In this document: positions 1 to 7,684 of the stretch, in pieces
Position numbering within the stretch: position 1 is the stretch's first letter
Layout: every line of letters begins with the position of its first letter
Origin: JBBCJR01 sp037190805
GTDB taxonomy: Bacteria > Pseudomonadota > Alphaproteobacteria > Sphingomonadales > Sphingomonadaceae
Direction of reading: 5' to 3'
Assembly: GCA_037190805.1 (NCBI GenBank)
Contig: JBBCJR010000033.1
Location: 1 to 61,255, forward strand
DNA length: 61,255 nucleotides
Translations under genes and position numbers: made by a program
The notes under the pieces: model-generated
The model's input: the letters and a program-made list of their open reading frames with translations, nothing else
Told to the model about the DNA's origin: nothing
The model's database searches: none

Positions 1-249
1 GGCCCCAGCGGCCAGGCGATGGGCCTGGCGGAAGAAGGCGTGTCGCGCGAGGACGCGATCCGCATGTACACCGCCAACGGCCCCTATCTGTCGTGGGAAG
101 AGGACATCAAGGGCACGATCGAGGCCGGCAAGCTCGCCGACGTCATCGTCCTCGACAAGGACATCCTCACCATTCCGGAGGAAGACATCCTCAACACCAA
201 TGTCGATATGACCTTCGTCGGTGGCAAGCTCGTCTACGAACGGAAATAG
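1..249 (+). CDS. Amidohydrolase family protein, C-terminal part (5' end outside window)
   Basis: The reading frame is open from the first base of the window, so only the last 82 residues are seen. They match the end of amidohydrolase-3 (YtcJ-like) enzymes: a helix with EDAIRMYTANGPYLSWEE, then the typical closing strand GTIEAGKLADVIVLDKD and a final segment ending in GGKLVYERK. These enzymes hydrolyse amide or related C-N bonds in a metal-dependent TIM barrel. The metal-binding half is off the window, so substrate and activity cannot be judged. It lies 43 bp upstream of a flavin oxidoreductase on the same strand and may share its transcript. Confidence 0.8.
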   Translation, partial: GPSGQAMGLAEEGVSREDAIRMYTANGPYLSWEEDIKGTIEAGKLADVIVLDKDILTIPEEDILNTNVDMTFVGGKLVYERK

Positions 250-292
250 ATAAGAAATCTGAAATTCGCGGACTTGGATTGGACAATTAAAA

Positions 293-2227
293 ATGAGCTC
301 GAATGACGGTATTTCCCGCAAGGACTTCCTGAACGGCATGACCTTCGCTGCCGGCGCTTCGCTGTTGGCGCGAGGGGCGCCGGCGCACGCGCAGGACAAG
401 GGGCCAGATGCCTCTGCAAGAGCGCATTTCCTGGAACACGGCATCACCGAACAGGATCCGCGCTATTATCCGCCCGCCCTGACAGGGATGCGTGGCAGCC
501 ATCCGGGCTCGTTCGAGGCGGGACATATGCTGCGCGACGGGACTCGGTGGGACGATCCCGCCGCTTCGACCGACACTGGAGAGGCTTATGATCTCGTCAT
601 CGTCGGCGGTGGCATCAGCGGCCTGGCGGCAGCTCATTTCTATCGGAAGCAAAAACCCGACGCGCGCATCCTAATCCTCGACAATCATGACGACTTCGGC
701 GGCCACGCCAAGCGCAACGAGTTCGAAGTCGAGGGCCATCATCTGATCGGCTATGGTGGCACCCAGGCGATCGAGGGACTGTCCGGCTGGAGCGACGAAG
801 CCCGAGGCCTGCTGGCCGACATCAATCTCGATCCCGAGAAGTTCCGCGTCTATTTCGACCAAGATTTTCGCAAGAAGTGGGGCATCACCGACGCCTGCTT
901 CTTCGACAAGGAAACCTTCGGCGTCGACAAGCTGGTGCCCGATCAGCCGGATCATCTGTTCCTGTCGATTACCGAACTGACGCCGGACAATCTGCAGAGC
1001 TTCCTCGACAAGTCGCCACTGGACCCGCAGGCCCGCAAGGACGTGATGCGGTTGCACTTCGGCACCGAGGATCCGTTGCCCGGCATGTCGGTGGATCAGA
1101 AGCGCGCATTGATGCGGCAGGTGAGCCTCAAGGACTTTCTCCTTTCCTATCTGAAGGTCCACCCTGACGTCATCGCCTATTTCCGGGGCAAGATGATGGG
1201 CGGTACCGCGCTCGCCATCGACGGCGTCTCCGCGCAAAGTCTGTTCTTCCTCATCCCCGGCCTGGGCAAGGCGCTGGGACTGACCGACGGTCGATCGTTC
1301 ATGGCTGACCCCTATATCTACCATTTCCCCGATGGGAATGCGTCAATCGCCCGCATGCTGGTCCGCAAGCTGGTCCCGGGCAGCGCGCCCGGCTCGACGA
1401 TGGAAGACATCGTCACCGCCAAGGTCGACTATACGACGCTCGACAAGGCCGCCTCGCCGGTCCGCATCCGCCTGAACAGCACGGTTGTCCGGGCGCGGAA
1501 CATCGGTTCCGCGGCCAAGCCGGACGGTGTCGACATCACCTACATGCGCGACGGCAAGCCGTATCGCGTGCGCGGCAAGCAGGCGATCCTTGCCTGCTGG
1601 AACATGATCATCCCCTATATGTGTCCCGAGCTGCCTCAGGCGCAGCGCGAAGCACTGTCCTTCGGAGCCAAGGCGCCACTGGTCTATGGCACGATTGCCA
1701 TTCGCAACTGGCGAGCGTTCCACAAGCTGAGGGTCGGGACGATCTATTGCCCGACCATGTATTTCTCGGAAGTCTATATCGACTTTCCAGTCAGCATGGG
1801 CAGCTACAAGTTCAGCGAAAGTCCGGACCTTCCAGTCCTGCTGCATCTGGTCCGTACGCCCTGCGCTCCTGGCCTGCCGCCCCGCGACCAGCACCGCGCC
1901 GGGCGAATGGAACTATTCACGACGCCATTCGAGGTGTTCGAGCGCGAAGTGCGGGCGCAGCTCGATCGCATGCTAGGTGCCGGCGGCTTCCAGTCCGATC
2001 GCGACATTGCCGCGATTACGATCAACCGCTGGCCACACGGCTATGCCGACGGTGCCAGAGCGCTGGGCGATCCAGACTGGCCTGAAGACCAAGAGCCCTA
2101 TGCCATCGGACGCCGGCGGTTCGGAGCGATCTCGATCGCCAACGCCGACGCAGGTGGCATCGCGGAAACCTATTGCGCCATCGATCAGGCCCATCGGGCC
2201 GTTGAGGAAGTGCTTACCGCTATCTGA
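293..2227 (+). CDS. Tat-exported FAD-dependent oxidoreductase, spermidine dehydrogenase (SpdH)-like
   Basis: The 644-residue protein begins with a Tat-type signal (SRKDFL at residues 8-13, a hydrophobic stretch, then AHAQ), so it is probably exported folded with its cofactor. A dinucleotide-binding motif, DLVIVGGGISGLAAA, starts near residue 100, followed by an acidic residue and DDFGGHAKRNEF. The overall pattern, including YHFPDGNASIARMLVRKL in the middle and NRWPHGYA near the end, is that of the SpdH-like flavoproteins. Family knowledge: the Pseudomonas enzyme oxidises spermidine. The true substrate here is not shown by the sequence. The second Tat arginine is replaced by lysine (RK instead of RR), which is tolerated in some Tat signals. 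It is convergent with the propeller gene downstream. Confidence 0.75.
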   Translation: MSSNDGISRKDFLNGMTFAAGASLLARGAPAHAQDKGPDASARAHFLEHGITEQDPRYYPPALTGMRGSHPGSFEAGHMLRDGTRWDDPAASTDTGEAYDLVIVGGGISGLAAAHFYRKQKPDARILILDNHDDFGGHAKRNEFEVEGHHLIGYGGTQAIEGLSGWSDEARGLLADINLDPEKFRVYFDQDFRKKWGITDACFFDKETFGVDKLVPDQPDHLFLSITELTPDNLQSFLDKSPLDPQARKDVMRLHFGTEDPLPGMSVDQKRALMRQVSLKDFLLSYLKVHPDVIAYFRGKMMGGTALAIDGVSAQSLFFLIPGLGKALGLTDGRSFMADPYIYHFPDGNASIARMLVRKLVPGSAPGSTMEDIVTAKVDYTTLDKAASPVRIRLNSTVVRARNIGSAAKPDGVDITYMRDGKPYRVRGKQAILACWNMIIPYMCPELPQAQREALSFGAKAPLVYGTIAIRNWRAFHKLRVGTIYCPTMYFSEVYIDFPVSMGSYKFSESPDLPVLLHLVRTPCAPGLPPRDQHRAGRMELFTTPFEVFEREVRAQLDRMLGAGGFQSDRDIAAITINRWPHGYADGARALGDPDWPEDQEPYAIGRRRFGAISIANADAGGIAETYCAIDQAHRAVEEVLTAI

Positions 2228-2340
2228 AGCCGTCGAGGGGGAGCCATACTGGTTGATCGATTATCGCCACAACCGTCGGCCTTCATCGGCGCCACCAGAA
2301 CCGGTCTCGCCGTGCCAGCTTGAAGCCGCTTTCTTTGCCC

Positions 2341-3294
2341 CTAAGGAACGATCGCCAATCCATCGCCATTGCGGCCGGCCGCTATACGGCGCAGTACCCT
2401 GCCGGTCGCCAGATCGATCTCGGCGACCTGATCGCGTCCGGTCTCAGCCGCGTAGAGATGTTTTGAATCCGCACTGAACAGCAGCGTCACCTGCCCTGCC
2501 GCCCGTTCGCCCGACACTTTTATCTTTCGCAAGGGCTTTCGGGTTTGCGCATCGAAGAGGTCGATCGTGCCGTTATAGATGTTGCTGGTCGCAACCATTT
2601 TCCCATCGGGACTGGTGAGGACGCGTATCGCCACCGGATCAACCAATCTCTCCGCCAACTTCTCGCCACTGTGTGTATCGTAAATCTGGACGCGCGGCGC
2701 CGACAGATCGCCCACCCACAGCTCGCGCCCGTTCTTTGTCAGGGACAGCCCCTCGGGACGCCCCCCGACCGGCAGGTCACGAATTTTCTTCCCTTGTTCC
2801 AGATCGAGAACGCTGATCGTTCCGGCCTGGATATTGGATGTATAGGCTGTCCGTCCATCCGGCGCGACCACGACCATGTGCGAGCCTTCCTCGTCGGTCG
2901 GGATCGACTTGATCTTGTCATCTGGGCTGATGACGACGACCGACCGACTACCTTCGGCGGCCGCCACCAGGCGACCGTCCGCCAGCCAAACTAGGCCATG
3001 CGGCTCCTTGTTGGGGCTAAGCTCGATCGTCCGCGACTTGGTTCGGTTCGCGACATCGAAGATGTCGATCGTGGTGCCCCCATAAGCGACCACCGCAGCC
3101 TGCTTGCCATCCGACGACAAGGCGATCTCATGGGGCTGCGGCCCGGTGCCCAGACGGGCCAGCTCCTTGCCGGACGTCAAAGCAATGATGCTCAACGTAT
3201 CCTCGCCCTTGTTGCTGACCAACAGCGTCTGGGCCGAGGCGGTGCCTGCCAAACAGGACACCGAGCAGAGCAGAATTGCAAGCATAAGACGCAT
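2341..3294 (-). CDS. Secreted YVTN/YncE-type beta-propeller protein
   Basis: The protein has 317 residues if it starts at the ATG at 3294, which is directly followed by a clean signal peptide (MRLMLAILLCSVSCLAGTASA). An upstream in-frame start would add a charged stretch before the signal. The mature part is made of repeated propeller blades with LLVSNKGEDTLSII, TAYTSNIQAGTISVLDL and MVATSNIYNGTIDLFD, typical of seven-bladed YncE-like proteins. These are often coded beside PQQ-dependent dehydrogenases, and here the gene follows one by 28 bp on the same strand, so it is likely part of the same operon. Its biochemical role is unknown; a periplasmic partner or accessory protein is a guess. Confidence 0.8.
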   Translation of the reverse strand: MRLMLAILLCSVSCLAGTASAQTLLVSNKGEDTLSIIALTSGKELARLGTGPQPHEIALSSDGKQAAVVAYGGTTIDIFDVANRTKSRTIELSPNKEPHGLVWLADGRLVAAAEGSRSVVVISPDDKIKSIPTDEEGSHMVVVAPDGRTAYTSNIQAGTISVLDLEQGKKIRDLPVGGRPEGLSLTKNGRELWVGDLSAPRVQIYDTHSGEKLAERLVDPVAIRVLTSPDGKMVATSNIYNGTIDLFDAQTRKPLRKIKVSGERAAGQVTLLFSADSKHLYAAETGRDQVAEIDLATGRVLRRIAAGRNGDGLAIVP

Positions 3295-3322
3295 GGTGAA
3301 GTCCCGGTCAGAGTCAGGTCGT

Positions 3323-5317
3323 TTAGTTTGCCGCGAACGCCATCCAGCCCGAACCATAATCGTTGCCGCCGATCGGTACGAGCAGGATTTGCTTGCCCCC
3401 CGCCATATAGGAGATCGGGCCGCCCGTCGTTCCGGCCGGGATCGGCGTTTCCCACAATTTCTGCCCGCTCACCTTGTCGAACGCGCGCAGCTTGTGGCCG
3501 GAATTGATCCCCGCCTGACCAAACAGCGCGTCAGACGCGTCGCCGAGGAACAGCAAGGTCTTCGTGACCAGCGCCACCGGCCGGCCGATATTGCCGAGTT
3601 CCGGCAGGTTCAATTCTTTCAGTCCGGGCAGGTCGCGCGGGCCGGGACCGTTCGCCACGGTCCACAGCTTGTCCCCCTTGTTCATGTCGAAGGCGGTGAT
3701 GCGGCCATAAGGACCCTTCAACAGCGGCAGACCATCGGGACCGGGACCATAGGGTTCCATCCGGCGCGGCGCCGCGCGCCCTCCGCCCATGTCAAAACCA
3801 TAGGCGATCGTCGCTTGCGGATCGGTCAGCTTCTTAAGGCCGAAGACACCCGGCAAGGTCATCGACACCGCATAATAGCGGCCTGTCTCCGGATCGAACG
3901 CCCCGGTATTCCAGTTCCCGGTTCCCCAGGCCCCAGGCATGGCGAGCGTGCCCTTCTTGCCACCGGTCGCGCTCTCATCGAGCGAAGGCGGTGTGAACAG
4001 CCGACCATAATTATAGTCGGCGAGAAACGCCTTGGCCTTCGCCTTCAACTCAGGCGTGTAGTCAATCAGGTCGTCATCACTGATGCCCTGCCGGTCGAAC
4101 GCCGGCGGCTTGGTCGGGAAAGGCTGGGTCGGCGACAGCTTTTCGCCGGGAATGGTCGATTGCGGCACCGGCCGCTCCTCGATCGGCCACACCGGCTTGC
4201 CGTTGCGCCTGTCGAACACATAGAGGAAGCCGGTCTTGTTCGGCTGGATCACGGCGGGGATGACCTTGCCGTCAACCTTGAGGTCGGCCAGCGTCGGCGG
4301 CGAGGCATTGTCCGAATCCCACACATCGTGATGGACCATCTGGAAATGCCAGACCAGCTTGCCGCTCTTGGCGTCGAGGGCAATCAGGCTGTTGCTATAG
4401 AGGTTGTCGCCCGGACGGTGGCCGCCATAGAATGAATTGGTCGTTGTCGACAGCGGGATATAGACGATTCCCAACTTCTCGTCCGCCGCCAGCGGCGCCC
4501 AGGCGCCCATATTGCCCGAATAGCTCGCCGCGTCGGCAGGCCATGTATCATAGCCCGGTTCGCCAGGCCGGGGCAGGATGTGGAAGGTCCATACGAGCTT
4601 GCCGGTGCGCACGTCGTAGCCGCGAATATCCTCGGGACGGGCTTCCTTGGTGTTGCCACCATCGGCATAGCCCCCGCCGGCCTTGCCACCGCCCTGACCG
4701 CTCATAACGATGACGTCGCCGACGATGATCGGGCCATTGAAGCCGAACCAGACGGCTTGATCCGGCGTCTCGCGATTGAGCGACACCCGCCCCTTGTCGC
4801 CGAAACTGGTGATGATCGAACCGTCATCGGCGTTGAGGGCATAGATATGCTCGCCGCGCACGGCGATGATCCGCCGATCATTGCCGCTCTGCCAATAGTC
4901 GACGGTACGGGTGCTTTGCCCGGCAGCCTCCTTGAGCGTGTTGGCGAACGGTTTCTGCACCCATTTGGTGGCGCCTGTCGCCGGATCGAACGCCTCCACC
5001 AGACCCACCGCATTCGGCGCATAGAGCGTGCCGTTGATGAGGATCGGCGTGCCGCGCAGATAGTTGGAGGGCGTCAGATCCGGGAAAGCCGCTTTGATCG
5101 ATTTGTCCAGCCCAGGCCGCGTCCAGATCGGCTTCAGCTGACCCACATTAGCCTTGTTGATCTCGCCCAGCGCCGAATAGCGATCGAACCGCTTGCTGCC
5201 ACCGAAATAGGACCAATCGCTTTTAACTGACTCAGCCAGCGCGCCGCTTGCCGCACTCGAAAGAACCAGCGCCGTTACGGCGACCCCCAGCCACGCTCTT
5301 GCCTGCTTCATACCCAC
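3323..5317 (-). CDS. Periplasmic PQQ-dependent dehydrogenase, glucose-dehydrogenase-like
   Basis: The 664-residue protein has a Sec signal peptide (hydrophobic residues 10-22, cleavage after ALA near residue 29) and an eight-bladed quinoprotein propeller with tryptophan docking motifs such as GKLVWTFH and GDKLWTVA. HHDVWDSD at residues 329-336 and GPYGRITAFD resemble the PQQ domain of membrane glucose dehydrogenases, but the five N-terminal membrane helices of that enzyme are absent. There is no C-terminal cytochrome domain and no cysteine anywhere, so the vicinal disulfide of quinoprotein alcohol dehydrogenases is missing. The substrate is not predictable. A GGGGAG ribosome-binding site precedes the ATG. 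No PQQ synthesis genes or cytochrome partner are in the window. Confidence 0.88.
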   Translation of the reverse strand: MGMKQARAWLGVAVTALVLSSAASGALAESVKSDWSYFGGSKRFDRYSALGEINKANVGQLKPIWTRPGLDKSIKAAFPDLTPSNYLRGTPILINGTLYAPNAVGLVEAFDPATGATKWVQKPFANTLKEAAGQSTRTVDYWQSGNDRRIIAVRGEHIYALNADDGSIITSFGDKGRVSLNRETPDQAVWFGFNGPIIVGDVIVMSGQGGGKAGGGYADGGNTKEARPEDIRGYDVRTGKLVWTFHILPRPGEPGYDTWPADAASYSGNMGAWAPLAADEKLGIVYIPLSTTTNSFYGGHRPGDNLYSNSLIALDAKSGKLVWHFQMVHHDVWDSDNASPPTLADLKVDGKVIPAVIQPNKTGFLYVFDRRNGKPVWPIEERPVPQSTIPGEKLSPTQPFPTKPPAFDRQGISDDDLIDYTPELKAKAKAFLADYNYGRLFTPPSLDESATGGKKGTLAMPGAWGTGNWNTGAFDPETGRYYAVSMTLPGVFGLKKLTDPQATIAYGFDMGGGRAAPRRMEPYGPGPDGLPLLKGPYGRITAFDMNKGDKLWTVANGPGPRDLPGLKELNLPELGNIGRPVALVTKTLLFLGDASDALFGQAGINSGHKLRAFDKVSGQKLWETPIPAGTTGGPISYMAGGKQILLVPIGGNDYGSGWMAFAAN

Positions 5318-5359
5318 TCCCCCTGTTTTCGCCGCCTTCGCCCCCTAGACGCTCATCTC

Positions 5360-5388
5360 TCGAGTAACTTCATCCTCAGTCGAGTGAC
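5360..5388. promoter_or_regulatory. Phased direct repeat upstream of the PQQ dehydrogenase
   Basis: Two copies of TCGAGTRAC start at 5360 and 5380, exactly 20 bp (about two helical turns) apart and 43-71 bp upstream of the dehydrogenase start. The spacing suits a dimeric activator bound to one face of the helix. No regulator gene is adjacent, so this is an inferred site. Confidence 0.35.
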
Positions 5389-5426
5389 ATGGGAGGTCAT
5401 AAACGCGGCGGCGTCATTGATGCTTC

Positions 5427-5461
5427 AATAACCTGCGTCAGGCAGTGTGTAACAGGTTATT
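5427..5461. repeat. 9-bp inverted repeat with 17-nt loop
   Basis: AATAACCTG at 5427-5435 is the exact reverse complement of CAGGTTATT at 5453-5461. It is followed on the plus strand by a short T run. It could be an operator for the leftward PQQ operon or a weak terminator. The surrounding 100 bp is clearly more AT-rich than neighbouring genes. Confidence 0.35.
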
Positions 5462-5503
5462 TTTAATCAGGTCAGGTCGACTTTAATCGTCGATGGCTGC
5501 TCG

Positions 5504-6187
5504 ATGACGCCGACTCATGCGCAAAAGAGCGGTCGACACTGTCGCTATTATATCAGCCGAACCGCATCCGATGACGCGACGCCAGTACTCAGGTTGGCAG
5601 CGCGCGAGATCGAGGCGGCCGTGATCCAGGGGCTGATCGGATGGTTCCGGGATCGACCGCGGCTAGCTGGTATCATTGATGATCCCGACATGTACCTTGA
5701 CCAGCTGGTTCGATCGACGTCGGCTTATGTTGAGGTCCTTGAGGGCGGATCGGCATCTGCCCAACAGGAACTCTTGCTGGAGTTGGGTTGCCGGATCGAG
5801 ATCGGTGATGCGGAGATGGCCATTGCCCTATCCCTTGCGGATGCTCCAGCGCATCTGCTCGTACCCATCACCTTGACGCGGGTTGGCATCGAAATGCGCA
5901 TGATCCTGGCCAACGAGACGGTCAACAATGCGCGTCGCGATCCAGCGCTGATCGGGCTGCTAGTCCGCGCCCATCCAGCTCAAGCGACTCTGGCGATTGA
6001 AGCTGATCGGACCAAGGTCGAGAAGGACCAGCTCAGCCGGCTGACGCGGCTGACGTATCCGGCGTCGGACATCGTTGGCGCGATCCTGGCCGGACGGCAG
6101 CCGGCATCGCTCACTGCCCGCACTCTCGCCCGGGTCGGCAAGTTACCGATCGGCTGGGCCGACCAGCGTCACACGCTCGGGTTCTGA
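5504..6187 (+). pseudogene. Serine recombinase remnant, C-terminal third only
   Basis: The reading frame codes 227 residues matching the tail of large serine recombinases: MTPTHAQKSGRHCRYYISR, then LAAREIEAAVIQGL, and the closing segment TYPASDIVGAILAGRQ to IGWADQRHTLGF that is typical of sphingomonad members. The N-terminal resolvase domain with the catalytic serine and most of the recombinase domain are missing, and an in-frame stop at 5450-5452 closes the frame upstream. Family members are usually 500-700 residues, so this is a truncated, inactive relic. It sits 196 bp from the 3' end of tRNA-Arg and probably marks an old integration. Confidence 0.8.
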
Positions 6188-6383
6188 GCATCGCATCAGC
6201 ATCGCTACGCAGGACACGAAATCGGCCTGCTGAGAAAACTGCCGAAAAAAGCCTTAAATCCGCCGGACAGAAACGTCTCTGGCCTGCTCAGCGATGCACC
6301 GACCTATGTAACCAACGGAGAATACGGGAGAAATCTGGCCCGCCCCCAAAACCACCCGACCCGTCGTGGGGACGTCGGCAGAG

Positions 6384-6460
6384 TGGTGCCCCGGGAGAGA
6401 CTCGAACTCCCGACCTGCGGTTTAGGAAACCGTTGCTCTGTCCTGCTGAGCTACCGGGGC
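6384..6460 (-). tRNA. tRNA-Arg (anticodon CCT)
   Basis: The 77-nt gene on the minus strand folds as a cloverleaf: acceptor GCCCCGG pairs with CCGGGGC, the D-arm holds TAGCTCAG, the anticodon loop is TTCCTAA, and the T-arm has GGTTCGAG-like GAGTTCGAGTC. CCA is encoded at the 3' end (6384-6386). The 3' end points left, towards the recombinase relic, which is the usual orientation of an island insertion site. Confidence 0.95.
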
Positions 6461-6575
6461 AAGCCAAGGGTTCGTAGATTTGCCGCTTCGGGCGGTCAAC
6501 GCCAAAGGCGCTCGCGGCCGTGCAGGAATTATTGACATATCGGCGCTATCGCCAGCCCTGAACAGGCAGGAGCGA

Positions 6576-7229
6576 ATGATGCGGTTGGTGGTGACGATTG
6601 CGGGGCTGGCGGCGATGGCGGGCACGCCCGCGATGGCTGCAACGGTGGTGGAACGGGCAAGTTTCGACAGCAGCACCGGCGCCTCGATCGCGCGTTTCGA
6701 TTCGACTCTGGGCACGCTGCGTTCGGTGCAGATTGATCTCGTCGCACTCTTGGGCGGCGATTACATGTTCTTCGGCTTCGATGGTGCCACGTTGCGTTCC
6801 GTCGCCGTCAGCGGCGACTATCAGTTCGAGATTCCCGGGCTTTCGACGAGCTTCCGCATCGACGAGACTGTTATCCCCACCAATCCGGGCCAGACATTCG
6901 GGACGGCCATGGCCCAGATCAGCCGATCCTGGACGCTGACCGGGGCGCAGGCCGCGGACTGGCTGGGCTCGGGGACGGTCTGGGCCACCGGCGGCGGCCC
7001 GGCGAGCCTGCGCGGCAATGTCGATGGCGACGGCTTTTTCGAAGCAGGCAATCGCGGCATGTCGGGCGGCGATATCACGGTGACCTATGATTATGCCGAG
7101 GCCGGCCTGACGCGGACCAGCCTGTCTCCCGTGCCCGAACCCGCCGCCTGGCTGCTGATGATCGCGGGTTTCGGCCTGGTCGGATATGTCCTGCGGCAGC
7201 GGCGCAGGCGCGGCGCGGTCCTGATCTGA
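6576..7229 (+). CDS. PEPxxWA-CTERM sorting domain protein
   Basis: The ATG at 6576 lies behind AGGAG and gives a 217-residue protein with a signal peptide ending in MAA near residue 23. The body has no recognisable enzyme domain and looks like a beta-rich secreted protein (GDYMFFGFDGATL, GDYQFEIPG). The tail is diagnostic: VPEPAAW, a hydrophobic helix, and RQRRRR, the sphingomonad version of the PEP-CTERM signal that is cut by an exosortase-type protease and tied to exopolysaccharide export. Function is unknown beyond that targeting. No exosortase gene is in the window. Confidence 0.85.
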   Translation: MMRLVVTIAGLAAMAGTPAMAATVVERASFDSSTGASIARFDSTLGTLRSVQIDLVALLGGDYMFFGFDGATLRSVAVSGDYQFEIPGLSTSFRIDETVIPTNPGQTFGTAMAQISRSWTLTGAQAADWLGSGTVWATGGGPASLRGNVDGDGFFEAGNRGMSGGDITVTYDYAEAGLTRTSLSPVPEPAAWLLMIAGFGLVGYVLRQRRRRGAVLI

Positions 7230-7237
7230 CGCGAGGA

Positions 7238-7684
7238 TCAGCCGTCGAGGCGGCGCTTGGTGGGGAACGGCATGGGCGCGACCGGCACGCCATCGTCGAG
7301 AAGTGACTTTACCTCGTCCTGCGTCGCCTGACCGTAGATTCCCCGTTCGGGCGTCTCCCCGAAGTGCATTGCCCGCGCCTCCTCGGCGAACGCCTCGCCA
7401 ACGAAATCGGCGGTGCGTTCGATTTCCGCCTGCGCGGCGGCAAGGGCGCGCATCAAGGCTTTCACAGGCTGGCCATCGCCGCCCGTCACCGTCTGGGCGC
7501 CCGCCGGACTCCGATTTCCCTTTGGCGACACCGCAGGCGCCATGACCGCCTTCTGTATCGCGCGATTACCACACAGCGCGCATTCGACCAGGCCGCGCGC
7601 CAGCTGGCCCTCATAATCCTCGGAGGAGCCGAACCACGCTTCGAACACATGCCCATCGGGGCATTTGAGGTCGAAGACGATCAT
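7238..7684 (-). CDS. DUF1178 family protein
   Basis: The 148-residue protein begins MIVFDLKCPDGHVFEAWFGS and has a second cysteine pair, CALCGN, which together form the zinc-ribbon-like N-terminus of DUF1178. The C-terminal half (EEARAMHFGETPERGIYGQA) is also typical of the family. Its function is unknown. Its start overlaps the stop of the nitrilase-like gene by 4 bp, so the two are translationally coupled, as seen in many alphaproteobacteria. Confidence 0.9.
   Translation of the reverse strand: MIVFDLKCPDGHVFEAWFGSSEDYEGQLARGLVECALCGNRAIQKAVMAPAVSPKGNRSPAGAQTVTGGDGQPVKALMRALAAAQAEIERTADFVGEAFAEEARAMHFGETPERGIYGQATQDEVKSLLDDGVPVAPMPFPTKRRLDG

Noticed and set aside
3104..4435. A 443-codon plus-strand frame opposite the PQQ dehydrogenase
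   Set aside because: It overlaps two well-supported genes and has an antisense-like composition.
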